Origin: Clostridia bacterium
GTDB taxonomy: Bacteria; Bacillota; Clostridia; Christensenellales; Borkfalkiaceae
Assembly: GCA_017648525.1 (NCBI GenBank)
Contig: JAGCIP010000042.1
Span: 1-28,378, forward strand
Direction: 5' to 3'
DNA length: 28,378 nucleotides
Made by a program: the position numbers and the translations under genes
The notes under the pieces: model-generated
Told to the model about the DNA's origin: nothing
Databases searched by the model: none
What the model saw: only the letters and a program-made list of their open reading frames with translations
In this document: piece by piece, positions 9,370 to 17,264 of the stretch
Numbering within the stretch: position 1 is the first letter of the stretch
How the letters are laid out: each line of letters starts with the position of its first letter

Positions 9370-10818
9370 TTAATCGTGTCTTTTAGTCTTTTCTTCAATG
9401 TTGATTTTTGTTTCAAATTTATTCTTTTCTTCTTCTAACGGAATTTCCGTTGAATATCTTCCGTCAAAACAAGCGTAGCAGAATTTATTTTTGCCACCGC
9501 ACGTCGCTATCTTTTTAAGGTCTTCTAAATCCAAATAACCAAGCGTGTCCACACCAACCATTTCTTTTATTTCTTCTAAAGAGTAGTTGTTTGCAATAAG
9601 CACGTCCTTACTCTTAATGTCCGTTCCATAATAACAAGGGAATAAGAACGGCGGAGAAGATACCATAAAATGCACTTCGGTTGCGCCCGCTTCCCTTAAA
9701 AGTTTAACTACTCTACCGCTGGTCGTTCCCCTAACGATAGAATCGTCCACCATAACTACTCTCTTACCTTTTACCGCAGATGCAACGGGATTAAGTTTTT
9801 TTCTTACTTGGTCTTCCCTGTCCTTTTGGTCGGGGAATATAAACGTTCTTCCTATGTATTTATTTTTAAGGAAACCGAGTTCGTAAGGAATACCAGATTC
9901 TCTTGCATACCCAAGCGCTGCGTCGTTCCCAGAATCTGGAACGCTTATAACCACGTCTGCCTCAACGGGATATTTCCTTGCAAGATATTTACCCATTTCA
10001 AGCCTTGCTTCGTGAACGGAATATCCGTCTATAACCGAATCAGGACGAGCGTTGTATACAAATTCAAATATACAAGACGACATAGTCTTTTTTTCGCAAT
10101 TTTCACTCATTGAGCGAACGCCCATCGAATCAAAAACAACAACTTCACCCGGCTTAACGTCCCTAACTAATTTTGCACCAACCGAATCTAATGCACAACT
10201 TTCAGATGCAACTACGTAAGACCCGTCTTCCGTAACACCATAACACAAAGGCCTAAACCCGTGCGGGTCACGCGCTGCAATTAACTTTGTCGGCGACATG
10301 ACTACTATGCAATAAGCACCTTCAAGTTTATCCATAACTCCAAGAACTGCATGCTCAATAGACGGCTTTTTAAGTCTTTCTTTAATAATCTCGTACGCTA
10401 TAACTTCGGTTGCGCCTGTCGAGTGGAAAATAGAACCTTCTAATTCTAATTCGGTGCGCAATTTATTTTTATTGATAACGTTGCCGTTATAAGCAATAGC
10501 CATACTACCTTTAACGTGATTTACCACAAGCGGTTGTGCATTTGCTATGTTTATAGAGCCTTTGCTACCCGCACGAACGTGCCCAACTGCTATTTTACCG
10601 TGGCCCAAATTTTCAAGCGCTTCCTTTGAGAAAACGTCTCCAACTAATCCCAAATCCTTTTTCGCAGTAAAAACCCCACCGTCGTTAACGACTATTCCGC
10701 AACTATCTTGTCCACGGTGTTGAAGAGCATATAAACCGTAATAGGTCATACTCGCAAGGTTTTGCACTTTTGACGAGTACACCCCAAAAACGCCACATTC
10801 TTCGTTAATTTTCCTCAT
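9370..10818 (-). CDS. purF: Amidophosphoribosyltransferase, Fe-S (B. subtilis) type
   Basis: This is the committed step: PRPP plus glutamine gives phosphoribosylamine. The sequence opens with a seven-residue propeptide followed by the nucleophile Cys8 in CGVFGVY, which implies self-cleavage. The PRPP loop VVMVDDSIVRGTTSG lies at about 354-368. Four cysteines align with the [4Fe-4S] ligands of the B. subtilis enzyme: Cys249 (before FEFVYNARPDS), Cys395 (FLFPCYYG), and Cys447/Cys450 (FCYACFDG). An oxygen-labile cluster would suit an anaerobe. A charged tail of about 20 residues follows the usual end. A 90-bp gap with a weak hairpin separates it from purE. Confidence 0.97.
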   Translation of the reverse strand: MRKINEECGVFGVYSSKVQNLASMTYYGLYALQHRGQDSCGIVVNDGGVFTAKKDLGLVGDVFSKEALENLGHGKIAVGHVRAGSKGSINIANAQPLVVNHVKGSMAIAYNGNVINKNKLRTELELEGSIFHSTGATEVIAYEIIKERLKKPSIEHAVLGVMDKLEGAYCIVVMSPTKLIAARDPHGFRPLCYGVTEDGSYVVASESCALDSVGAKLVRDVKPGEVVVFDSMGVRSMSENCEKKTMSSCIFEFVYNARPDSVIDGYSVHEARLEMGKYLARKYPVEADVVISVPDSGNDAALGYARESGIPYELGFLKNKYIGRTFIFPDQKDREDQVRKKLNPVASAVKGKRVVMVDDSIVRGTTSGRVVKLLREAGATEVHFMVSSPPFLFPCYYGTDIKSKDVLIANNYSLEEIKEMVGVDTLGYLDLEDLKKIATCGGKNKFCYACFDGRYSTEIPLEEEKNKFETKINIEEKTKRHD

Positions 10819-10854
10819 AAAGCCTCCAAAAACATCTCTTATAAAACAAAGAAA

Positions 10855-10875
10855 AGTGAATCAAAAAAGTTCACT
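10855..10875 (-). other. Weak hairpin between purE and purF
   Basis: On the minus strand a 6-bp stem (AGTGAA/TTCACT) is followed by a short run of T residues. It sits in the only sizeable gap of the operon (90 bp). It could be a weak attenuator, an RNA processing site, or chance. The stem is AT-rich and short, so strong termination is not expected. Confidence 0.3.
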
Positions 10876-10908
10876 CTTCATTTTGCGACAACGTAAACGC
10901 ACCGCAAT

Positions 10909-11400
10909 TTAACGGTACTTTTCGTTTATTTCTTTATCTTTTTCTAAAATCTTTTGCTTTTTGCTATCTCTTGCCGATTGCAATTTTTCAGCAAGGCTTG
11001 CGTCTTCAACGGCAAGTATCTGTATTGCTAAAAGCGCAGCGTTTTCAGCACCGTCTATCGCAACCGTTGCAACTGGTATGCCAGCGGGCATTTGCACGGT
11101 TGATAAAAGTGCGTCTATTCCTTCAAGCGCAGATGCTTTAATAGGAATACCGATTACTGGTAAAGTAGTGTTTGCAGCAATTGCTCCTGCAAGATGCGCT
11201 GCTTTTCCCGCTGCGGCAATTATAACGCCGATTCCGTTATCTCTTGCACTAGCCGTAAATTCTTTTGCCTCCACAGGTGTGCGGTGTGCCGAAAAAATAT
11301 GAACTTCGGTTGAAACACCGTAATCTTTAAGCGTGGTTATTGCTTTTTCAACCACTTTTAAGTCGCTATCGCTACCCATAATTACTGCTACTTTCTTCAT
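10909..11400 (-). CDS. purE: N5-carboxyaminoimidazole ribonucleotide mutase
   Basis: This class I PurE rearranges N5-CAIR to CAIR, step six. The 163-residue protein shows MGSDSDLKVV (about 8-17) and IFSAHRTP near 35-42. It also shows AAAGKAAHLAGAIAANTTLPVIGIP near 65-85, all core active-site segments. A lysine/glutamate-rich tail ends the chain. It is the first gene of the operon, right after the ZTP riboswitch, with AGGAG six bases before its ATG. Its usual partner purK, which makes N5-CAIR, is not in the window. Confidence 0.96.
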   Translation of the reverse strand: MKKVAVIMGSDSDLKVVEKAITTLKDYGVSTEVHIFSAHRTPVEAKEFTASARDNGIGVIIAAAGKAAHLAGAIAANTTLPVIGIPIKASALEGIDALLSTVQMPAGIPVATVAIDGAENAALLAIQILAVEDASLAEKLQSARDSKKQKILEKDKEINEKYR

Positions 11401-11403
11401 AAA

Positions 11404-11411
11404 AATCTCCT
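11404..11411 (-). promoter_or_regulatory. Ribosome binding site of purE
   Basis: TTAGGAGA on the minus strand lies a few bases before the purE ATG, just beyond the T run of the riboswitch terminator. Termination upstream would therefore remove the whole gene from the transcript, which points to transcriptional rather than translational control. Confidence 0.75.
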
Positions 11412-11420
11412 AAAAAACAC

Positions 11421-11449
11421 AAAAAGGCAGTTTGATACACAAACTGCCC
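11421..11449 (-). terminator. Riboswitch-controlled intrinsic terminator before purE
   Basis: On the minus strand a perfect 9-bp stem (GGCAGTTTG/CAAACTGCC) with a 5-nt loop is followed by TTTTTG. The 5' arm begins inside the conserved GGGCA of the ZTP aptamer. Ligand-stabilised folding of that element should stop the terminator hairpin forming. Confidence 0.88.
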
Positions 11450-11519
11450 AGACGGTCGACAAAACTATGGTTTTTCACTTCCCGCGGGTATCCCGCATTA
11501 TCCGTCAGTTGCAAAAAAC
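11446..11519 (-). promoter_or_regulatory. ZTP (pfl) riboswitch aptamer
   Basis: The minus strand folds into the ZTP aptamer layout. P1 pairs GTTTTTTGC (11511-11519) with GTGAAAAAC (11470-11478). A P2 hairpin GCGGG-ATA-CCCGC (11484-11496) is followed at once by GGGAAGTG, matching the conserved GGGGAGCG segment. The ACTGACGG strand (around 11501-11509) can pair its GACGG with CCGTC in the conserved CCGTCTGGGCA block (11445-11455), which forms the known pseudoknot. The family binds ZTP or ZMP, which accumulate when 10-formyl-THF is short. The overlap with the terminator predicts an ON switch for the purine operon. The assignment was made by eye against the known consensus. Confidence 0.9.
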
Positions 11520-11542
11520 GTCAATATTTTTTTAGCAATTTT

Positions 11543-11572
11543 AGTATAACATTTATCGACGATTTTTGTCAA
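11543..11572 (-). promoter_or_regulatory. Promoter of the purine operon
   Basis: On the minus strand TTGACA (11567-11572) is separated by 18 bp from TATACT (11543-11548). Transcription would begin about 15-20 bp before the riboswitch P1 stem. It is the strongest sigma-A-like match on this side of trkH and lies only about 60 bp from the trkH stop. Confidence 0.82.
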
Positions 11573-11630
11573 ACGATTTGCGGGCGCTTTTACATCTTTG
11601 TTTACTGCGTTTGTAAAATTTTTTCGCTCT

Positions 11631-13079
11631 CTAACCACGTTTCCAAGTTCTCGGAACAAACAATATTAGCATTGGAAAAATTTCCAAACGACCAACTAAC
11701 ATTACGAAAGATAATAATATCTTTGAAAATGGTGTATAAATACCGAAATTACAGGTTGGGCCAAGTAAATTTAATCCAGGACCTATATTCCCTATACAAG
11801 CAAGCGTAGCCGAAAGATTGCTCATTAAATCATTAACGTTAGGGTCTAACGTTAACAACAAGAAACAACTAACCGCAACTAAAGCCCACAAGACGAAATA
11901 CGTTCTAACGTTTCTTTCAACTTCGGTAGGCACAGGCTCTTTTTCAAAGGAAATAGACACCACCGACCTTGGATTTACAAGGCGCTTTAATTGTTTAAAA
12001 CTAGACTTAATTAAGAGCGCAATTCTAGTAACTTTCATTCCGCCACCCGTTGAACCGGCACTAGCACCAACCACCATTAAAAGCAATATAATCGCTTTAG
12101 AAAAAGTCGGCCACTTATCAAAATCAGCCGTGTAAAAACCAGTGGTTGAACTAATTGAAGTAACTTGGAAGAAAGAATATCTTAACGCCTGTCCAAATGA
12201 CGCAACTTGACTTAAAATATTAAACGCAATCAAAAGGGTTGCAACCACAACCATTGATAAATAATAGAATAATTCTTCGCTCTTTATCGCCTTTCCAACT
12301 TGCTTGATTAAAATCAAATAATACACGTTAAAGTTAACGCCGAACAGCAACATAAAAGTAGCGATAACCATCTCAACGTAAACGCTGTCATAGTGAGCAA
12401 CACTATCGTTATACAAACCAAAACCGCCCGTGCCCGCAGTAGAAAATGCGTGCAAAAGAGCGTCGTAAAAACTCAATCCACCAAAGAGTAATAACACCGT
12501 TTCCAAAAAAGTCATCACAAAATAAATGGTGTATAAAATTCTAGCCGTATAAGAAAGTTTACTAACTAATTTGCCAACGGTTGGACCGGGAGATTCCGCA
12601 CGGAAAACGTGCATTGCGCCCGAACAATCGGCAGGAAGAACGGCAAGTACGAAAACCAACACCCCCATACCGCCTATCCAATGCGTAAACGAACGCCAAA
12701 ACAAGATGCTTTTAGAAAGGGCTTCCACGTCGCTCAAAATAGACGCACCCGTAGTGGTAAAACCCGAAACGGTTTCAAAAAGTGCATCAACGTAGTTGGG
12801 AATTTGCCCTGAAATAACGAAAGGCAACGCCCCTACGAGCGACAAAGCAATCCACGCCATAGCAACTATGACGAAACCTTCTTTTGCGTATATTGATTTA
12901 TCTTTTACCCTTAAAAAAGAGAGCGGTGCGCCCACTAATATAAGCCCCAAAATAGGCAAAAGATAGGATATAAAGGTATTTTCTTGGTAAAGAACGCCGA
13001 CGAACATAGGAAAAAGCAATAAAATTGCCTCTATAAGCAGGGCTTTCCCCAGCGTATTAAACACCATTTTATAATTCAT
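11631..13079 (-). CDS. trkH: TrkH/KtrB-family potassium uptake channel subunit
   Basis: An integral membrane potassium translocator of 482 residues. Four pore-loop filter segments are visible in order: SGFTTTGAS (about 105-113), STAGTGGFG (213-221), SSTTGFY (310-316) and IGNIGPG (429-435). GASAGSTGGGMK near 338-349 is the conserved gating-loop stretch. Hydrophobic helices fill the rest. It starts one base after the trkA stop, so the pair is co-transcribed and TrkA is its cytoplasmic regulator. No convincing terminator is seen between its stop and the purine promoter, so some read-through is possible. Confidence 0.94.
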   Translation of the reverse strand: MNYKMVFNTLGKALLIEAILLLFPMFVGVLYQENTFISYLLPILGLILVGAPLSFLRVKDKSIYAKEGFVIVAMAWIALSLVGALPFVISGQIPNYVDALFETVSGFTTTGASILSDVEALSKSILFWRSFTHWIGGMGVLVFVLAVLPADCSGAMHVFRAESPGPTVGKLVSKLSYTARILYTIYFVMTFLETVLLLFGGLSFYDALLHAFSTAGTGGFGLYNDSVAHYDSVYVEMVIATFMLLFGVNFNVYYLILIKQVGKAIKSEELFYYLSMVVVATLLIAFNILSQVASFGQALRYSFFQVTSISSTTGFYTADFDKWPTFSKAIILLLMVVGASAGSTGGGMKVTRIALLIKSSFKQLKRLVNPRSVVSISFEKEPVPTEVERNVRTYFVLWALVAVSCFLLLTLDPNVNDLMSNLSATLACIGNIGPGLNLLGPTCNFGIYTPFSKILLSFVMLVGRLEIFPMLILFVPRTWKRG

Positions 13080-13080
13080 A

Positions 13081-14433
13081 CTATCTAAATATTTGAGTAA
13101 GTGCGGTAATCTGTTTTAGAGAAGTTACCACTATAACTCTATCTCCCTTTTTAAATTTAGTATCACCGCTCGGCAAAATAAATTCGCCGTCACGCACGAT
13201 ACCGCCTATTAAAATTCCTCGTTTAATCTTCAAACTCTTAATAGGTAAATTTATGTCCTTGAAAGTTTCCGATACGGTAAACTCTATGGTTTCAACTTGG
13301 TCGTTAAGTTTATATAGATTTTCAATTCCGTTTGCGTTGTCCGATTGATAAGCCCTAACAAACCTTACGATATGGTTTGCAATAACCAATCTCGGTGAAA
13401 GCGCCGTTTCTAAACCAAGATTTTTTACCATGCCTAATATTGAAGAACGGTCAACCTTTGCAACTACTTTTTCCACACCACGTTGCATTGCGTAAAGAGC
13501 AACGACAACGTTTTCTTCGTCCATACCCGTAAGGGTTGCACAAGCGTCGTAACCTTTAAGGTTTTCTTCTTCTAAAACGTTTTGGTCTGTACCATCTCCC
13601 AAAATAACCGTCGCTTTTGGTAGGGTTTGGCTTAATTCTTGGGCACGTGCGCTGTCGTCTTCAACTATTTTAACGCTCAAATTAGAGTCTATCAATTCTT
13701 TCGCAAGATAGTAGCCCACCTTTCCGCCACCGATTATCATAACGCTTTTAGCACGCTTTTTGAAAATCTTTAATTGTTTGGTAAACTTTGCAATTTGCAT
13801 TTCGTCGCCGATAATATATATCGTATCCCCTTCGTTTACAACGAAATCACCGTGCGGAATATGTGCGTTATCCCCACGCTGTATCATACCTACAAGCACG
13901 TTGTTGCCATACTCTTTTGATATGGTTTTTAAGGTTTTGCCAACGATGGGATTATCTTCATCAATATTAAAAGCAACCATATTTGCACGCCCACCTGCAA
14001 AACTTTCCACACTTATTGCGGACGGGAATTTAAGAACTTGCGCAATTTCTTTAGCCGTGTTAAGTTCTGGGTTAAAGAAAAAATCCACACCCAAATCTTC
14101 ACGCATATTTTCAATTTCCTTAAAATATTCAGGGTCTCTAACACGGGCAATAGTCTTTTTTACGCCAAGTTTTCTTGCCAAAACGCAACATAAAATATTA
14201 GTTTCATCACGGTCTGTACAAGCGATTAAGAAATCCGCCTTATCAACTCCTGCCGATAACAAAACGTTCTTTTGTAATCCCGCACCCGAAACACCGTTAA
14301 CGTCAAAACGATTAACAACACTTTCTACTTTAACTGCGTCAACGTCCACAACGAAAACGTCGTGTCCTTCTTTTATTAAATTTTGAACTAAAGTTTCGCC
14401 AACCTTGCCGACGCCAACTATTACTAAATTCAT
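13081..14433 (-). CDS. trkA: TrkA, regulatory subunit of the potassium uptake system
   Basis: A 450-residue cytoplasmic protein with two tandem RCK units. Each has a Rossmann NAD-binding part: VGVGKVGETLVQNL at the N terminus and IIGGGKVGYYLAKEL near 230. Each is followed by an RCK-C part, the second ending around IVRDGEFILPSGDTKFKKGDRV. It controls the opening of TrkH in response to nucleotides; in some Bacillota, RCK-C domains also bind c-di-AMP. It is the first gene of the trkA-trkH pair and has its own promoter about 45 bp upstream. The double-length form is the TrkA type rather than the half-length KtrA. Confidence 0.95.
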   Translation of the reverse strand: MNLVIVGVGKVGETLVQNLIKEGHDVFVVDVDAVKVESVVNRFDVNGVSGAGLQKNVLLSAGVDKADFLIACTDRDETNILCCVLARKLGVKKTIARVRDPEYFKEIENMREDLGVDFFFNPELNTAKEIAQVLKFPSAISVESFAGGRANMVAFNIDEDNPIVGKTLKTISKEYGNNVLVGMIQRGDNAHIPHGDFVVNEGDTIYIIGDEMQIAKFTKQLKIFKKRAKSVMIIGGGKVGYYLAKELIDSNLSVKIVEDDSARAQELSQTLPKATVILGDGTDQNVLEEENLKGYDACATLTGMDEENVVVALYAMQRGVEKVVAKVDRSSILGMVKNLGLETALSPRLVIANHIVRFVRAYQSDNANGIENLYKLNDQVETIEFTVSETFKDINLPIKSLKIKRGILIGGIVRDGEFILPSGDTKFKKGDRVIVVTSLKQITALTQIFR

Positions 14434-14474
14434 TATTCGTTCCTTTTTCTTTTTTACGGCAGTACCGCAATAAG

Positions 14475-14503
14475 ATTATACCAAATATTTTTATCAATTA
14501 CAA
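14475..14503 (-). promoter_or_regulatory. Promoter of trkA-trkH
   Basis: On the minus strand TTGTAA (14498-14503) and a consensus TATAAT (14475-14480) have a 17-bp spacer. The predicted leader is only about 35 nt, too short for a c-di-AMP (ydaO) riboswitch. Confidence 0.78.
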
Positions 14504-14522
14504 TTAAAACGGCTAAAAAATT

Positions 14523-14564
14523 AAAAATCCGCCCTTAAAGATTGCACTTTAAAGACGGATTTTT
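14523..14564 (-). terminator. Terminator after the PlsC-like gene
   Basis: A long hairpin has 18-nt arms (two mismatches) around a 6-nt loop, with A and T runs at its ends. It sits just after the acyltransferase stop and just upstream of the trkA promoter, insulating the two units. Because of the flanking A/T runs it could work in both directions. Confidence 0.85.
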
Positions 14565-14569
14565 GTTGT

Positions 14570-15295
14570 TTATTTGCTTTTTTTCTTTTTATAACTTTCC
14601 ATTTTAAAGGTTTGTTCGCCCAACTCGTTGCATAAATCACATAGAGTTTGAGCAACCACTTCCTTATCTTCTTGACCTTTTAATAGTTCGCTATATTTCA
14701 AGGGTTTACCTACTAAACAGACATTTTTTTCTTTATTAAAGTATGATGGATAAACTGTAACGTCATTTCCCTTTTTAAGACAGGCTTTCAAAAACAAGGC
14801 AACGCCACCGTGAAAACCTTGCAAGGTCGCTTGATAGCCGTTATCGGACTTTTCAGGGAAGATTACGATATTTTCGCCATTTTCAAGCGCAACCATACTT
14901 TCCCTTATCGTTCTAGCAAATCTTGCGTCTTGATATGTAGATATAACGTTCAACCCTTTATAGAACATATTAGTAAGCGGACTTGCAAGCAAACAAAATG
15001 CTCTTGCGCCAAATAAATTCCAACCTTTCTTTTGGTGATAATACACTTTAGTTTGATAAGAATACATTTTTTTTAGTCCCGAGTTCATTTGATAAGCACC
15101 CCAAAAAGACACGGGCTTTCCGCTATACATTTCCCACGCCATAGGCGAATCCGTGCCTTCGTGATTGCAAACTATAACAGAGCCCTTATCTATCTCTTCT
15201 CCAAGATAAATGAATTTCGGGCGTTTATATCTTATTTTCATTATTTTCTTTACGAAAGAAAACCATCTTTTTTTCTTTTTAATCGTTTTAGCCAT
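14570..15295 (-). CDS. PlsC-like (1-acylglycerol-3-phosphate) acyltransferase family protein
   Basis: A 241-residue protein resembling lysophospholipid acyltransferases, which add an acyl chain to a glycerolipid at the membrane. Motif I is recognisable as CNHEGTDS (His45, Asp49), but the His-Asp spacing is three residues, not the usual four. A motif III-like FPEKSDNGYQ lies at 146-155, and PSYF near 183 could be motif IV. The N terminus is strongly basic, and no clear transmembrane helix stands out. It is a single-gene unit with its own promoter and terminator, so the context gives no substrate. Family membership is likely; the exact reaction is open. Confidence 0.7.
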   Translation of the reverse strand: MAKTIKKKKRWFSFVKKIMKIRYKRPKFIYLGEEIDKGSVIVCNHEGTDSPMAWEMYSGKPVSFWGAYQMNSGLKKMYSYQTKVYYHQKKGWNLFGARAFCLLASPLTNMFYKGLNVISTYQDARFARTIRESMVALENGENIVIFPEKSDNGYQATLQGFHGGVALFLKACLKKGNDVTVYPSYFNKEKNVCLVGKPLKYSELLKGQEDKEVVAQTLCDLCNELGEQTFKMESYKKKKSK

Positions 15296-15342
15296 ATTTA
15301 ATCCCCTATTAACTAAAATTCATCCACGATAATTAGATTACG

Positions 15343-15371
15343 ATTATAATACACGAAAAATTACAACTAAA
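15343..15371 (-). promoter_or_regulatory. Promoter of the PlsC-like gene
   Basis: On the minus strand a perfect TATAAT (15343-15348) lies 17 bp from a poor -35, TTTAGT (15366-15371). AGGGGA precedes the ATG at 15295. Confidence 0.55.
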
Positions 15372-15414
15372 CTTCAATTTAACTTCAACTTTTGTTGAAC
15401 TTCACTTTCTTAAA

Positions 15415-15444
15415 AAAAACCCAACTTGAATAAGTTGGGTTTTT
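15415..15444 (-). terminator. Terminator after putP
   Basis: The hairpin CCCAACTT-GAAT-AAGTTGGG (15420-15439 on the plus strand) has A and T runs on both sides. On the minus strand it follows the symporter stop by about 40 bp and ends in a long T run. Confidence 0.88.
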
Positions 15445-15480
15445 CTTGTTTATTAATTTTTAATCTTAAAAAGTTAACGT

Positions 15481-17043
15481 CTAAATTTGATTGGCAACGG
15501 AAACTTCACCCTTTTTAGCCTTTTCAAATTCATCTAAAATTTCTTGGTCGGGTTTTTTCGTTAAAAGTGAGCCAACCACGATTGCTATACAAGAAATTAT
15601 AAATGCGGGAAGAAGTTCGTAAATGCCAAAGACGGGCATTGTGGGCGCTAAGAATTGCTTAAACACAAGTTTCCAAACGAAAACCACAACCGCACCTGAA
15701 ACCATACCTGCGATTGCACCCGTGCGGGTAGTTCTCTTCCAGAAAAGAGAGAACAATATAATCGGGCCAAATGTAGCACCAAAACCTGCCCAAGCAAAAG
15801 AAACTAAAGTGAATATTACGCTGTTTTCATCCCAAGCGATTATAACGCCTATCAATGCGATAACAAGCAACACTATTCTTGAAAGCCACATAACTTGCTT
15901 GTCGGTCGCCTTTTCCTTTTTGATTATTCCCTTGTAAATATTTACGGAAACCGATGAAGACGCAATCAATAAATATGAGTCGGAAGAAGAAATGGTTGCC
16001 GCTAAAATACCCGCCATAATAAGACCTGCAACGATAAGCGGTAAGTAACTCGTTGAAATAACGATAATTATACTTTCTGCCTTAGATGCGCTATTAAGTG
16101 CTTCACTATTCGGTAAAAGGGTTCTGCCGATTATACCGATAAAAACTGCCGCAGCAAGCGAGATAACACACCATACGGTAGCAATAATTCTTGACCTTTT
16201 AATTTCGTCGGGCTTACGTATAGCCATAAAACGAAGAAGAACTTGCGGAACACCAAAATAACCAAGACCCCAAGCCATTGTTGAAATTATGGTAAGGAAA
16301 CCGTAATCCCCCGCCGCACCGAACGAACCGTCGGTATTTGGAGAGGCTATTTGATTAAGAGACAAGAACCCTTCAATATTTTTTGAGTTTTCAGTAACCG
16401 CACTGAAACCGCCAGCATTTACAACGCCAACGATAATGGTTACAATAAGCGCAAGTATCATTACTATTGCTTGCATAAAGTCGGAAACGCTTTCGGCTAA
16501 AAATCCACCTATAAGGGTGTACGCAACAACGAATATCGCACCGACTATTAAGGTTACGTGATAATCAAAACCAAAAAGGGTGTTAAATAATTTCCCAACC
16601 GTTACGAAACAACTTGATGCGTAAACGGTAAAGAAAATAAGAATAAACAATGCGGAAATCGCAAGAATAACCTTTTTCTTTTCCTTAAAACGATTAGAAA
16701 TAAAATCGGGAATAGTAATCGAGTTACCCGCAACTTGTGAATAGTTACGAAGTCTTTTTGCAACTATTAACCAGTTAACGTAAGTACCTATTGCAAGACC
16801 GATAGCCGTCCATAATGCATCTGCAAGACCGCACCAATAAGCAACACCGGGAAGTCCCATAAGCAACCAACCGCTCATATCAGACGCTTCCGCACTCATA
16901 GCCGCAACCCACGGACCAAGCGAACGCCCGCCCAAGAAGTAATTTTCAGAACTCTTTTGTGCCTTTTTGTAAAAATAAACACCTATTCCGACAACGATGC
17001 ACATATAAAGCACCATCACCACGAATATTTCGGGATTTTTCAT
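15481..17043 (-). CDS. putP: Sodium/proline symporter, SSS family (PutP type)
   Basis: An integral membrane sodium:solute symporter of 520 residues, normal for PutP. The segment EASDMSGWLLMGLPG (about 51-65) is the PutP-typical substrate and sodium region in the second helix. ISSSDSYLLIASS near 352 holds the conserved serines of the sodium site in the later core helix. About 12-13 hydrophobic segments are visible. It is transcribed alone, with a good promoter upstream and a terminator downstream. Proline is the likely substrate by resemblance; other SSS substrates cannot be excluded. Confidence 0.9.
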   Translation of the reverse strand: MKNPEIFVVMVLYMCIVVGIGVYFYKKAQKSSENYFLGGRSLGPWVAAMSAEASDMSGWLLMGLPGVAYWCGLADALWTAIGLAIGTYVNWLIVAKRLRNYSQVAGNSITIPDFISNRFKEKKKVILAISALFILIFFTVYASSCFVTVGKLFNTLFGFDYHVTLIVGAIFVVAYTLIGGFLAESVSDFMQAIVMILALIVTIIVGVVNAGGFSAVTENSKNIEGFLSLNQIASPNTDGSFGAAGDYGFLTIISTMAWGLGYFGVPQVLLRFMAIRKPDEIKRSRIIATVWCVISLAAAVFIGIIGRTLLPNSEALNSASKAESIIIVISTSYLPLIVAGLIMAGILAATISSSDSYLLIASSSVSVNIYKGIIKKEKATDKQVMWLSRIVLLVIALIGVIIAWDENSVIFTLVSFAWAGFGATFGPIILFSLFWKRTTRTGAIAGMVSGAVVVFVWKLVFKQFLAPTMPVFGIYELLPAFIISCIAIVVGSLLTKKPDQEILDEFEKAKKGEVSVANQI

Positions 17044-17077
17044 ACTTTTCTCCTATGCTAAACAAAATATGTGTATA

Positions 17078-17106
17078 AGTTTAACATAATTCAACACTTT
17101 AGTCAA
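17078..17106 (-). promoter_or_regulatory. Promoter of putP
   Basis: On the minus strand TTGACT (17101-17106), a 17-bp spacer and TAAACT (17078-17083) are followed by AGGAG before the ATG at 17043. Confidence 0.75.
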
Positions 17107-17230
17107 GTAAACTATCGCAGTCATTTTACTAAAAACAACTTTGAACAAACTTTTATATATTTACTTATCTTTACTTGTGATTATTATTTATTAGCGCACT
17201 TGGTCCTACATCATATTCTACACATAAATA

Positions 17231-17261
17231 GCACAAGGTAGGCAAAATACCTACCTTGTGC
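17231..17261 (-). terminator. Hairpin after the tRNA-Pro fragment (copy A)
   Basis: A perfect 12-bp stem (GCACAAGGTAGG and its complement) closes a 7-nt loop. It is the repeat-borne copy of the hairpin that follows the intact tRNA. The T run after it is weak. Confidence 0.6.
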
Positions 17262-17264
17262 TAT

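Noticed and set aside
11446..11519. Guanine/adenine (purine) riboswitch before purE
   Set aside because: The three-way junction and its loop-loop motifs are absent; the P1/P2/GGGAAGTG/CCGTCTGGGCA layout is that of the ZTP class.
13760..14386. Plus-strand frame of 208 codons opposite trkA
   Set aside because: It is long but antisense to an intact RCK protein. Its Ser/Thr/Pro-rich composition is typical of a mirrored frame, and no start signals are seen.
14434..14522. c-di-AMP (ydaO) riboswitch before trkA
   Set aside because: The leader from the predicted promoter is only about 35 nt, far too short for that aptamer.
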